A stretch of 64,000 nt of DNA from Rhizobium terricola (lineage in GTDB: Bacteria > Pseudomonadota > Alphaproteobacteria > Rhizobiales > Rhizobiaceae): assembly GCF_012927355.1 (NCBI RefSeq), contig NZ_JABBGK010000002.1, positions 124,001-188,000 on the forward strand, in the 5' to 3' direction. This document shows, piece by piece, positions 9,476 through 17,717 of the stretch (position 1 is the first letter of the stretch; every line of letters begins with the position of its first letter). Under the pieces are notes generated by a model, which did not search any database, was not told where the DNA came from, and was given only the letters and a program-made list of their open reading frames with translations. The translations under genes were made by a program, and so were the position numbers.

Positions 9476-10570
9476 ATGTCGCACAACACCTTCGGTCACC
9501 TCTTCCGCGTCACCACCTGGGGCGAAAGCCACGGACCGGCGCTCGGGGCCGTGGTCGACGGTTGCCCTCCCGGCATCCGCTTCACGCTCGACGACCTGCA
9601 GTCCTTCCTCGACAAGCGCAAGCCCGGCCAGTCGCGTTTCGTGACGCAGCGCCGCGAGGATGATCTCGTCAAGGTTCTCTCCGGCGTGATGCCGCAGGAG
9701 GACGGGTCGATGATTTCCACCGGCACGCCGATCTCGCTGATGATCGAGAACACCGACCAGCGTTCGAAGGACTACGGCGAGATCGCCAAGCGCTACCGCC
9801 CCGGCCATGCCGACTACACCTATGACGTCAAATACGGCATTCGCGACTATCGCGGCGGCGGACGGTCTTCGGCGCGCGAGACGGCGGCCCGCGTTGCCGC
9901 CGGCGCGCTGGCCCGGCTCGTCATCCCCGGCGTCACCATTCGCGGTGCGCTGGTGCAGATCGGCAAGCACAGAATAAACCGCGCCAACTGGGACTGGGCG
10001 CAGGTCAGCGAGAACCCGTTCTTCGCTCCCGATCCGGAGATCGTCCCGGTGTGGGAAAGCTATCTCGACGAGATCCGCAAGGCGGGTTCTTCGGTCGGCG
10101 CCGTCATCGAAGTGGTGGCCGAGGGCGTTCCCGCCGGCCTCGGCGCGCCGATCTATGCCAAGCTCGACCAGGACATCGCGAGCGGCCTGATGTCGATCAA
10201 CGCGGTCAAGGGCGTGGAGATCGGCAACGGCTTCGGCGCCGCCGAGATCACCGGCGAGGAAAATGCCGACGAGATGCGGATCGGCCCGGACGGCAAGCCG
10301 ATGTTCCTCTCCAACCATGCCGGCGGCATTCTAGGCGGCATTTCGACCGGCGAGCCGATCGTCGCGCGCTTTGCCATCAAGCCGACCTCGTCGATCCTCA
10401 CCGAACGGCGTTCGATCGACAGCGACCTGAACGAGGTGGACGTGCGCACCAAGGGCCGCCACGACCCCTGCGTCGGAATCCGGGCGGTTCCTGTCGGCGA
10501 GGCGATGCTGGCCTGCACGATCGCCGATCATTATCTCCGAGACCGCGGCCAGACCGGCCGACTGAAGTGA
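9476..10570 (+). CDS. aroC: chorismate synthase
   Basis: The 364-residue product opens [20 protein letters not shown], the hallmark start of AroC, and contains [20 protein letters not shown] and [14 protein letters not shown]. It converts 5-enolpyruvylshikimate-3-phosphate to chorismate using reduced FMN, the last common step to aromatic amino acids, folate and quinones. Length is typical. The ATG at 9476 was chosen because it begins exactly at the family N-terminus; a longer frame from 9413 is not conserved-looking. ribB follows 12 bp downstream, so the two flavin-linked genes are probably cotranscribed. Confidence 0.97.
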   Translation: MSHNTFGHLFRVTTWGESHGPALGAVVDGCPPGIRFTLDDLQSFLDKRKPGQSRFVTQRREDDLVKVLSGVMPQEDGSMISTGTPISLMIENTDQRSKDYGEIAKRYRPGHADYTYDVKYGIRDYRGGGRSSARETAARVAAGALARLVIPGVTIRGALVQIGKHRINRANWDWAQVSENPFFAPDPEIVPVWESYLDEIRKAGSSVGAVIEVVAEGVPAGLGAPIYAKLDQDIASGLMSINAVKGVEIGNGFGAAEITGEENADEMRIGPDGKPMFLSNHAGGILGGISTGEPIVARFAIKPTSSILTERRSIDSDLNEVDVRTKGRHDPCVGIRAVPVGEAMLACTIADHYLRDRGQTGRLK

Positions 10571-10582
10571 CGAGGATTTCCC

Positions 10583-11683
10583 ATGACCTATGACCAGAGC
10601 CGCGTCGTCGACGCCATCCGCGCCTTCGAGGCCGGCGAGATCGTCGTCGTCACCGACGACGACGACCGCGAGAACGAAGGCGACCTGATCGTCGCCGCCG
10701 TGCACTGCACCGCCGAGAAGATGGCCTTCATCGTGCGCCACACCTCGGGCATCGTCTGCGCGCCGATGCCGAAGGAAGAGGCCAAGCGCCTCAACCTCAA
10801 CGCCATGGTCGCCGAAAACGACAGCGCACACACCACCGCGTTCACCGTCACCGTCGACTTCAAGCACGGCACGACGACCGGTATTTCCGCCGACGACCGG
10901 ACGCTCACCGTGCGCAACCTCGCCAACCCGAATGTCGGCCCGGCCGATTTCGTCCGTCCCGGCCACATCTTCCCGCTGGTCGCCCGCGAAGGCGGCGTAC
11001 TGATGCGCTCCGGCCATACCGAGGCCGCGGTCGATCTCTGCAAGCTCGCCGGTCTGCCGCCGGTCGGTGTGATCTGCGAACTGGTCAACGACGACGGCAC
11101 CGTGACGCGCGGCCCGCAGGTCACGGAATTTGCCCGGAAGCACAATCTCAAGCAGGTTTCGGTCGCCGATCTCATCGCCTACCGCCAGCGCAAGGAAACG
11201 CTGATCCAGCTCGCCTCGAGCTTCACGGTCGAGACGCCCTACGGCCCGGCCAAGGCGCATGCCTATTCGCTGCCCTGGGATCCCATGCAGCATCTGGCCG
11301 TCGTCTTCGGCGACATCCGCGACGGTGTCGACATTCCGGTCCGACTGCATCTCGAGCATGTCGGCCAGGACGTGTTCGGCAAGGACCGCCAGATCGACAC
11401 CATCATGAAGAAGATCGCCGAAAAGGGCCGAGGTGTCATCGTCTATCTGCGCGAAGGCTCCGTCGGCGTCGGCGTATCGACCACGGCACGCGCCGGAAAG
11501 CACGAGCGCGAAGTGCACAACGAGGCCCAGCAGCGCGAAAGCGAATGGCTGGAAATCGGCCTTGGCGCGCAGATCCTCAAGGATCTTGGCGTCACCTCGA
11601 TCCGCCTCTTCGCCTCGCGCGAGCGCCACTATGTCGGCCTCGAAGGTTTCGGCATCCGCATCAGCGGCACCGAGATCGTCTGA
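10583..11683 (+). CDS. ribB: 3,4-dihydroxy-2-butanone-4-phosphate synthase fused to degenerate GTP cyclohydrolase II domain (RibBX-type)
   Basis: Residues 1-205 of this 366-residue protein are a complete RibB domain (VVTDDDDRENEGDLIVAA, HTSGIVCAPM, RSGHTEAAVDLCKLAG), which forms the four-carbon unit of riboflavin from ribulose 5-phosphate. Residues 206-366 align with RibA (GTP cyclohydrolase II) but lack its zinc cysteines. Where RibA has SECLTGD...RCDCG, this protein reads LEHVGQDVFGKDRQID, and the RQEGR loop is REGSV. It therefore matches the RibBX variant described in Proteobacteria rather than a bifunctional RibBA. A separate ribA should exist elsewhere. No FMN riboswitch is visible; it is in an operon with aroC. 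Confidence 0.9.
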   Translation: MTYDQSRVVDAIRAFEAGEIVVVTDDDDRENEGDLIVAAVHCTAEKMAFIVRHTSGIVCAPMPKEEAKRLNLNAMVAENDSAHTTAFTVTVDFKHGTTTGISADDRTLTVRNLANPNVGPADFVRPGHIFPLVAREGGVLMRSGHTEAAVDLCKLAGLPPVGVICELVNDDGTVTRGPQVTEFARKHNLKQVSVADLIAYRQRKETLIQLASSFTVETPYGPAKAHAYSLPWDPMQHLAVVFGDIRDGVDIPVRLHLEHVGQDVFGKDRQIDTIMKKIAEKGRGVIVYLREGSVGVGVSTTARAGKHEREVHNEAQQRESEWLEIGLGAQILKDLGVTSIRLFASRERHYVGLEGFGIRISGTEIV

Positions 11684-11710
11684 CCGACCGCCTACCCGGA
11701 CAAGTATTCC

Positions 11711-11743
11711 CCTGCCCCCGGTCCACCGGGGGCGGGTTTGCTT
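11711..11743 (+). terminator. rho-independent terminator after ribB
   Basis: An 11-bp near-perfect G+C-rich hairpin (CCTGCCCCCGG, loop TCCA, CCGGGGGCGGG) is followed by TTTGCTT. It lies 27 bp beyond the ribB stop and before the convergent transporter gene. Confidence 0.6.
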
Positions 11744-11774
11744 CCCCCCCTCCTCTTCCGTGGTGCCGCCGGAT

Positions 11775-12638
11775 CTATCTGGCGAACCGTTTCGCGCCCA
11801 CGACGCAGAGAATGACTGCCCCCGTCACCGCGACCATCGTGAGGCTCACCGCCTCGCCGAGCAGCGTTGCGGCGAGCGCCAGGCCGAAGAAGGGCTGGAG
11901 CAGCTGCAGCTGGCCGACCGCGGCGATACCGCCGAGCGCCAGGCCGCGATACCAGAAGATGAAACCCACCAGCATGCTGAAAACCGAGACATAGGCGAGG
12001 CCGAGCCAGGCCGGCTCGCCGGTGCCGGCGAAGGAGGCGGGCATGGTGACGAAGGCGAGCGCGAGCATGATCGGCAGCGAAAGGACGAGCGCCCAGCAGA
12101 TCACCTGCCAGCCGCCGAGCCGGCGTGACAGGGCGGCACCCTCGGCATAACCCAGCCCGCAGACGATGATCGCGGCGAGCATCAGCAGATCGCCGAGCGG
12201 GGCGGCCGCAAGACCCTGCAGCAGGGCGAAACCGGCAACCAGCAGGCTGCCGAGCCCGGAAAACAGCCAGAAGGCCGGCCGCGGACGTTCGCCGCCGCGC
12301 AGGACCGCGAAACTCGCGGTGGCGAGCGGCAGGAGCCCGACGAAGACGATCGAATGGGCCGAGGTCACGTGTTTCAGCGCCAGCGCGGTCAGCAGCGGAA
12401 AGCCGACCACCACGCCGAGCGCCACGACCAGCAGCGAGACAAGATCAGTGCGCTTCGGCCATCTTTCACGAAACAGCAGAAGCAGGGCGAGCCCCAGGAC
12501 GCCGGCGATCGCGGCGCGCGCCACCGTCAGGAAGACCGGATCGAAATCGGCAACCGCCGCCCGCGTCGCCGGCAGCGATCCGCTGAAGATCAGCACCCCG
12601 AGAAAACCGTTGATCCAGCCCGTCGTCGTCTTGTCCAT
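11775..12638 (-). CDS. EamA/DMT-family transporter
   Basis: The 287-residue protein is almost entirely hydrophobic, with about ten predicted membrane helices arranged as two EamA repeats, as in drug/metabolite transporters exporting amino acids or other small metabolites. The opening is MDKTTTGWINGFLGVLIFSG, and the second repeat includes LAYVSVFSMLVGFIFWYRGL. It is divergently transcribed from a MocR-type regulator whose probable operator lies in the shared region, so it is the likely regulatory target. The substrate cannot be read from the sequence. Confidence 0.85.
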   Translation of the reverse strand: MDKTTTGWINGFLGVLIFSGSLPATRAAVADFDPVFLTVARAAIAGVLGLALLLLFRERWPKRTDLVSLLVVALGVVVGFPLLTALALKHVTSAHSIVFVGLLPLATASFAVLRGGERPRPAFWLFSGLGSLLVAGFALLQGLAAAPLGDLLMLAAIIVCGLGYAEGAALSRRLGGWQVICWALVLSLPIMLALAFVTMPASFAGTGEPAWLGLAYVSVFSMLVGFIFWYRGLALGGIAAVGQLQLLQPFFGLALAATLLGEAVSLTMVAVTGAVILCVVGAKRFAR

Positions 12639-12726
12639 TTCGTCGTCCTTCTGTCGTTGCGGTCACGGAGCGCTGCCGTGGAAACCGATGTCTTGGGTGG
12701 GCGAAACGAAGCCACTTGCCTGCGGG

Positions 12727-12797
12727 CCACCCCCCTCTGGCCTGCCGGCCATCTCCCCCCGTGAGGGGGAGATGGCCGGCAGGCCAGAGGGGGGTGG
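12727..12797. repeat. 71-bp intergenic palindromic repeat (rhizobial short palindrome family)
   Basis: Two perfect 32-bp arms (12727-12758 and 12766-12797) flank a 7-bp spacer. Each arm contains CCCCCCTCTGGCCTGCCGGC followed by CATCTCCCC. The same unit recurs, diverged, at 51427-51476 and 51572-51625. It could fold into a very stable hairpin in RNA or cruciform DNA. Such elements are mobile or processing signals in rhizobial genomes. Confidence 0.8.
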
Positions 12798-12883
12798 CCG
12801 GGGTTTTCCCGCAATTCCGAACGCGCGCCTCCGCCCGATGCCACTCACACTTCCCTAGCCGATGGCGGATGGATTTGTCAGGC

Positions 12884-12911
12884 ACAGTGCATTACAGTTC
12901 AGCCAAACTGT
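12884..12911. promoter_or_regulatory. candidate MocR operator (direct plus inverted ACAGT repeats)
   Basis: ACAGT occurs at 12884 and 12894, exactly one helical turn apart. The second copy belongs to a 6-bp inverted repeat ACAGTT-CAGCCA-AACTGT (12894-12911). It sits just before the regulator gene and in the shared promoter region with the EamA transporter, where MocR/PdxR proteins usually bind repeats of this kind. Confidence 0.5.
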
Positions 12912-12933
12912 AAGGGCTCGGAGACCAGTACGG

Positions 12934-14400
12934 ATGACAGAGATTGCACCGAACGGCGGATGGGAACGGACCGGAGCGCAAAGCGGGGACGAGGTGGATG
13001 CCGGGCCGGAAAGCGGAACACGGGTCGGCGCCGTGATGGCGGCGATCCGCCAGCGGGTGGCCGGGCGGACGCTTTCGCCGGGGGCGAAACTGCCCTCGAT
13101 CCGCGGCTTTGCCAAGGTGATGGGCGTTTCCAACTCGACGGTCGTCGAGGCCTATGACCGGCTTGCCGCCGAGGGGCTGATCCAGTCGCGTCCCGGTTCC
13201 GGCTTCTATGTCGCCGGCCCCGTCGCGCCGCTGGTGCTGACCGAGATCGGCCCCAGGCTCGACCGGGCGATCGACCCCTTCTGGGTGTCGCGGCAATCGC
13301 TGACCGCCGGCGCGGAGACGCTGAAACCCGGCTGCGGCTGGCTGCCGGCGGACTGGATGCCGCAGGCGGACATCCGCCGGTCGCTCCGGGCGCTGTCGCG
13401 CAGCGGGACCGACGCAACGCTTGCCGACTACGGCACGCCGCTCGGCCTGCCGGCGCTGCGCCAGCTGTTGTCGCGGCGAATGGCCGAGCGCGGCATTGCC
13501 GCCTCGCCGGAGCAGATCATGCTGACGGAATCGGGAACCCAGGCGATCGACCTGCTCTGCCGCTTCCTCGTCGAGCCGGGCGACACGGTGCTGGTCGACG
13601 ATCCCTGCTATTTCAACTTCCTGGCGCTGCTCCGCGCCCACCGGGTCAAGATCGTCGGGGTGCCCTATACCCCGACAGGGCCGGACATGGAGCGCTTCGC
13701 CGCGGCGCTCACCGAACACCGGCCGCGCCTCTACATCACCAATTCGGCGGTCCACAATCCGACGGGTGCGGCCTTGTCACCGGTGACGGCGCACCGGCTG
13801 CTGAAGCTTGCCGAACAGGCCGGGCTCACCATCGTCGAGGACGACATCTTTGCCGATTTCGAGCACGAACCCGCCCCCCGGCTTTCGGCCTTCGACGGGC
13901 TGGAGCGGGTGATCCATATCGGCAGCTTTTCGAAGACACTGACGGCGGCGGCGCGTTGCGGCTTCATCGCCGCCCGCCCCGACTGGATCGAGGGGCTGAT
14001 CGATCTCAAGATCGCCACGAGTTTCGGCGGCAACCCGGTTTCGGCCGAACTCGTCCATTCGATCCTGAAAGACGGATCCTATCGCAAGCATATCGGCGCG
14101 CTGCGCGACCGCCTGTCTCGCGCCCGAAGCGAGGTCGGCCGCAGGCTTCGCACACTCGGGCTCTCCCCGTGGACCGAACCGCGCGGCGGCATGTTCCTCT
14201 GGTACAGCCTGCCTGACGGCCTCGACGCCGCCGACATCGCGAGGCGTGCACTCGCCGACAACGTCGTTCTCGCCCCCGGCAACGCCTTCAGCGTCTCGCA
14301 GACGGCAACGCGGTTTTTACGGTTCAACGTGGCGCAGTCGGGGGATGCGAAGGTGTTTGCGGCGGTGGAGCGGGCGATGTCTGTGGCGGGGGAGACTTGA
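12934..14400 (+). CDS. MocR/PdxR-type GntR regulator with aminotransferase-like domain
   Basis: The 488-residue protein joins an N-terminal winged-helix GntR domain (residues about 30-100; PSIRGFAKVMGVSNSTVVEA) to a fold-type I aminotransferase-like domain. The latter has the pyridoxal-phosphate lysine in SFSKTLTAAARCGF and the aspartate/tyrosine region VDDPCYFNF. MocR proteins use PLP or amino-compound binding to control nearby genes. The ATG at 12934 follows GGAGACC; an upstream in-frame ATG at 12862 would start ahead of the candidate operator. The divergent EamA transporter is the probable target. The signal molecule is unknown. Confidence 0.88.
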   Translation: MTEIAPNGGWERTGAQSGDEVDAGPESGTRVGAVMAAIRQRVAGRTLSPGAKLPSIRGFAKVMGVSNSTVVEAYDRLAAEGLIQSRPGSGFYVAGPVAPLVLTEIGPRLDRAIDPFWVSRQSLTAGAETLKPGCGWLPADWMPQADIRRSLRALSRSGTDATLADYGTPLGLPALRQLLSRRMAERGIAASPEQIMLTESGTQAIDLLCRFLVEPGDTVLVDDPCYFNFLALLRAHRVKIVGVPYTPTGPDMERFAAALTEHRPRLYITNSAVHNPTGAALSPVTAHRLLKLAEQAGLTIVEDDIFADFEHEPAPRLSAFDGLERVIHIGSFSKTLTAAARCGFIAARPDWIEGLIDLKIATSFGGNPVSAELVHSILKDGSYRKHIGALRDRLSRARSEVGRRLRTLGLSPWTEPRGGMFLWYSLPDGLDAADIARRALADNVVLAPGNAFSVSQTATRFLRFNVAQSGDAKVFAAVERAMSVAGET

Positions 14401-14404
14401 GTGA

Positions 14405-14453
14405 CTTTCGAGCAATGGTGGCGCGGGAGGGAGCGCCCACCATTGCTCGAAAG
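14405..14453. repeat. 17-bp perfect inverted repeat at islet boundary
   Basis: CTTTCGAGCAATGGTGG (14405-14421) and its exact complement (14437-14453) enclose a 15-base purine-rich loop. It starts five bases after the MocR stop codon. There is no U-tract, so it is not a standard terminator. It marks the point where base composition turns AT-richer toward the DUF5343/HEPN pair. Confidence 0.7.
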
Positions 14454-14604
14454 CCATAGATATGGGTTCTGTGGGATAGCTGGGGGGCACGATGCCCCTT
14501 TTTGCGTCTTTGCATTGCGCAGGACGACGGAGCACGCAGCAGACGTCACCGCCCACTATCATATAATGATCAGGCGTCGATTATGTTGTCGCAAGAGCCA
14601 CCCA

Positions 14605-15198
14605 CTATTCCATCAGCTTATACCAGTCTCGAATAGCTAATTTGAGACGGATGGCTTCTTCTTCCGGAAGGAAGTTGCAGTGCGCTATCGGTCCTCGTAC
14701 GAGGTTCAGGCGGTTGATGACCCTCAAGACGCGATTACGGGTGGCGTTAGAAAACATGCCGGAAAAGACATCCCAGTTGTCTTTTAGGATCTCGCCAAGT
14801 TCTCCGAAGGTTGTGTAATCCAGCATTCTGTCCGATCGAGGAGGAAGACCTTCCGCAGCCTCCCTGTCACTGTTCTTCTGGGCGTTATCCCGAACGAACT
14901 GCGGTACATTTGCAAGCCACCAATCAGAACCTTTACCCTCGATCATTGTCGCTTCGATCAGGTCCCGGATATCGTTCTCCAGAGCGTAAAAGAGCTTATA
15001 GAATTCGCTCATACGCTCGGCATCCGCTAACGTTTCAAAATCGACCTGTCGTAGGTACTCATTGACTAACGAGTCCGCTTGAGCTTCCAAAGCACCACGT
15101 ACATTGCCAACTCGGTTAGATGTGAATGCGGCACGAAGCTCTCTCGTGATCACAGCGTTCTTTAAAATGAACAGCTCGATTTCGCGATCTTCGCTCAT
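14605..15198 (-). CDS. Swt1-type HEPN domain protein
   Basis: The 197-residue product is alpha-helical and ends with INRLNLVRGPIAHCNF. This contains R168-x4-H173, the catalytic signature of HEPN ribonucleases, in the form seen in the Swt1-HEPN subfamily. HEPN domains cleave RNA in toxin-antitoxin, abortive-infection and CRISPR-associated systems. The start codon overlaps the stop of the DUF5343 gene in ATGA, so the two are translationally coupled. Codon usage and base composition are clearly less GC-biased than the flanks, suggesting horizontal acquisition. The exact role and partner interaction are inferred, not known. Confidence 0.7.
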   Translation of the reverse strand: MSEDREIELFILKNAVITRELRAAFTSNRVGNVRGALEAQADSLVNEYLRQVDFETLADAERMSEFYKLFYALENDIRDLIEATMIEGKGSDWWLANVPQFVRDNAQKNSDREAAEGLPPRSDRMLDYTTFGELGEILKDNWDVFSGMFSNATRNRVLRVINRLNLVRGPIAHCNFLPEEEAIRLKLAIRDWYKLME

Positions 15199-15899
15199 CG
15201 CAGCAGGTTCTCTCTCAGGCTTTTGAAAATAGCGTTGAAAACTGCAATATTTTCAGTTTCGGGCAGTACGATGTTTATCTGATAAGACAATCCGAGTTTT
15301 AGCTTAGCTCCAGCGTGCTCTGCTGCGCTTTGGTTCAATGACGTAGAATTTTCATCATGTCGCTCATCGTTGACTTTGCTCGGCTCACTATCGATGAAAG
15401 ATCTAATGGAGTCGAAAGTTGCCTGCATCTGCCTGATAATTGGGTCATTACGCTTTAGGCCTGTTATCTCAACTAATACGTCTTTGACCGCTCCCTCGTC
15501 AGCCCGATAGATATATTCGTTTCTCTTAAAAAGCTCTCCAAATGCACTTTTCAACGCCTCAAAAGCCGCCTGACTTCTGCCACCTTCAGTCTTGAACTTG
15601 GAATATAGAGGCGTCGGCGTGCCGTCTGCGCCAATGAACTGCATCTTCTTAAAGAGAGGTGGAACGGCACGGGCCGCACCGCCACGAATACCCAGAATTG
15701 TTTCCATAAAATTAGGGTTAAACTTATCTGGGCGTTCAGCAGTGATTATCGTTTCGAGTGCTTTTTTGAAAACCCCTGGCGAAGCCGTATACGGTATGCC
15801 ACCTTTTATTTCGCGACGCTCCGTCTTTTCACTATTCGCGCTTGCGGTGTCAGCGTCGGCATCAGCAATCTTATTGGATGAATCCCCGTCTTTCGCCAT
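15195..15899 (-). CDS. DUF5343 domain-containing protein
   Basis: The 234-residue protein has a disordered, acidic N-terminus, then a helical domain beginning GGIPYTASPGVFKKALETII. It continues with LGIRGGAARAVPPLFKKMQF, a charged linker (about 165-195), and a C-terminal strand-helix module LSYQINIVLPETENIAVFNA ending in SLRENLLR. These are the two conserved blocks of DUF5343, a family without assigned biochemistry that often looks like a winged-helix DNA or partner-binding protein. The start has a strong GGGGGAG six bases upstream. It is the first gene of a two-gene unit with an HEPN protein, consistent with antitoxin, sensor or specificity function. Confidence 0.72.
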   Translation of the reverse strand: MAKDGDSSNKIADADADTASANSEKTERREIKGGIPYTASPGVFKKALETIITAERPDKFNPNFMETILGIRGGAARAVPPLFKKMQFIGADGTPTPLYSKFKTEGGRSQAAFEALKSAFGELFKRNEYIYRADEGAVKDVLVEITGLKRNDPIIRQMQATFDSIRSFIDSEPSKVNDERHDENSTSLNQSAAEHAGAKLKLGLSYQINIVLPETENIAVFNAIFKSLRENLLR

Positions 15900-16234
15900 C
15901 TGGCTCCCCCATGTCTGTCAAGATGATCACTTAGCTGATGCGATTCTGCAAATCGAAGGCGCATCTTAGACTTGTAAGGATGCCAAGAAACAATCGTCAA
16001 GCACCGGCGATGTTTAGAAAGACCGCAGCCGCTGGAGCGCTATGCCGCATTAGTAACATTCGCTACCCTGCCTGCCCCTCCCCTCCACGCCCGCGACTTT
16101 CGCCAGCTCCGCCTCTCCAGCCGCCCGCCGGACGGCCTGACACCCTGTTCCAGCCCCCGGGCCACTCGACATCGAGAACTCGGCCTTGCGGTCCGCCTTC
16201 CTGTCAATGCGGTTGCGGATCAGCGGTCGGGCAT
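15900..16234. other. intergenic region between the DUF5343/HEPN unit and the YCII-like gene
   Basis: About 335 bp without a convincing gene. The left 150 bp are AT-richer and presumably carry the promoter of the DUF5343 unit; the right part returns to local GC-rich composition. A 62-codon open frame on the minus strand (16050-16238) has no ribosome-binding site or recognisable motif and was not called. Confidence 0.4.
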
Positions 16235-16573
16235 TCACGTCACGAAAGGCATAATGTCCACGCCGTCACCCGGAAAGACGGTGAGATGCGGGTGATCGAG
16301 GAACAGGCGTGCGGCGGCATCGGCGGTTTCGGCTTCGACCACCAGATAGCCGCAGAACGGATTGCGGGCTTCGGTCACGCCGTGCTTCGTCACACGCGTC
16401 GTCTTGCCCACCATGCCACCGCGATCGAGAATGGATACGGCATTGCGCTCCTCCCACGCCGCCCATTGTCGTACGCCCTGCGCATCGATGGCATCCTGCT
16501 CGGCCTTGGGCAGGCTTCGAAACCACGCGAGGTTTTCGGGCTTCATGGTGTAAACGGCAAGAAATCGGGGCAT
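16235..16573 (-). CDS. YCII-related domain protein
   Basis: The 112-residue protein starts MPRFLAVYTMKPENLAWFRS and carries an AWEERNAV...GKTTRVTKHG pattern and a C-terminal FPGDGVDIMPFV. This is the small ferredoxin-like fold of YCII/DGPF proteins, often stand-alone single-domain enzymes or sigma-factor partners of unclear activity. I chose the ATG at 16573 because GGAGGAGGT lies seven bases upstream; a GTG two codons earlier is too close to that site. It stands between the accessory islet and a divergent membrane-protein gene. Confidence 0.65.
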   Translation of the reverse strand: MPRFLAVYTMKPENLAWFRSLPKAEQDAIDAQGVRQWAAWEERNAVSILDRGGMVGKTTRVTKHGVTEARNPFCGYLVVEAETADAAARLFLDHPHLTVFPGDGVDIMPFVT

Positions 16574-16737
16574 CGGCACTACCTCCTCCTGACTTGATGG
16601 CGATCAGTCTACTTTGGCGCAAACCAGTCCCCCCCACGCAAAAATCCCCTCCCCCTTGTGACTGCCGTCATTGAATCATCTCGCGAAAGCAGCATACATT
16701 TCCCGTCAAAATCAGCGATTGCAGCGGGGAGCGTGGC

Positions 16738-17688
16738 ATGTGGGACTTTTCGATCGGCAAGGCCCTGGGCGTGTTGTTGCACACGGCGCCCTTCATCCTG
16801 ATCCGAATGGCGATCTATTTCGGCATCACGCTCGCCTATCTTCTGGCGACCGGCGGCGGGGCCGGGGTCGGTTATGGCATCGGGCAGGTGAGCGAGGAGC
16901 CGGAGAGCTTTGCCGTCTGGGGCGGGATCATCGGCTTCGGCATCGTTTCCTTCGCGCTCTACTGGGTGCGTGAATACATCCTCTACATGGTCAAGGCCGC
17001 CCATATCGCCGTGATGGTCGAGCTCGTCGACGGGCGCAGCGTCATGCCCGACGGCAAAGGCCAGATCGCCCATGGCCAGGCGGTGGTCCAGGCGCGCTTC
17101 GGCGAGGCCAACGTGCTTTTCGTGCTCGACCAGCTGATCAAGGGCGTGATCCGGGCGATCACCGGGCTCGTCGGCGGGATCGGCATGCTTTTGCCCGGGC
17201 TCGACGGGCTGGTGCGCTTCGTCAACACGGTGATCCGCCTGTCGCTCACCTATGTCGACGAGATCATTCTTGCCTACAACATCCGGACCAACAGCCAGAA
17301 CCCGTGGGAGAGCGGCCGGCAGGGGCTGGTGCTCTATGCCCAGAACGGCGGGCGGATGGTCAAGAATGCCGTGTGGCTGGCGCTTTTCCTCTGGCTCCTG
17401 ACGGCGGTGATCTTCCTCGTGCTGATCGGGCCGGCGGCGACCGTGGTCTATCTCTTCCCCGGTGCCGCGAGCGGCTTTGCGGTGGCGATCGCGGTCATCG
17501 CGGCGCTCGCCTTCAAGGCGGCGGTGCTCGAACCCTTTGCCATCGCCGCGCTGATGGAGGTCTATTTCAAGACGATCGAGGGCCAGACGCCCAATCCCGA
17601 CTGGGACGCCAAGCTCGCCGCGACCTCGAAGAAATTCGCCGAGATTCGCGACAAGGCGATCGCCGGGCCCGGCCGCCAGATCGCGTGA
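16738..17688 (+). CDS. multi-pass membrane protein of unknown function
   Basis: I do not recognise this 316-residue protein. It has about six or seven hydrophobic segments: near residues 15-35, 60-78 and 135-160, a glycine-rich segment GLVGGIGMLLPGLDGL, and a long pair near 218-265. A soluble charged C-terminus follows. ENP-like loops include YVDEIILAYNIRTNSQNPWE. It begins MWDFSIGKALGVLLHTAPFI with a ribosome-binding site GGGGAG upstream. Neighbours (a YCII protein and a convergent acetyltransferase) say nothing about function. The even codon usage and full-length frame make it a real gene. Confidence 0.75.
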   Translation: MWDFSIGKALGVLLHTAPFILIRMAIYFGITLAYLLATGGGAGVGYGIGQVSEEPESFAVWGGIIGFGIVSFALYWVREYILYMVKAAHIAVMVELVDGRSVMPDGKGQIAHGQAVVQARFGEANVLFVLDQLIKGVIRAITGLVGGIGMLLPGLDGLVRFVNTVIRLSLTYVDEIILAYNIRTNSQNPWESGRQGLVLYAQNGGRMVKNAVWLALFLWLLTAVIFLVLIGPAATVVYLFPGAASGFAVAIAVIAALAFKAAVLEPFAIAALMEVYFKTIEGQTPNPDWDAKLAATSKKFAEIRDKAIAGPGRQIA

Positions 17689-17717
17689 AGCGGCTTGAAG
17701 AGGTGTGAAGGGGCCGG

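Noticed and set aside
11684..11774. Possible FMN riboswitch associated with ribB.
   Set aside because: No conserved RFN helices seen either before or after ribB, and the gene is directly behind aroC.
16050..16238. A 62-codon minus-strand open frame overlapping the end of the YCII gene.
   Set aside because: No ribosome-binding site, no motif, overlaps the neighbouring gene, and has compositionally driven codons.
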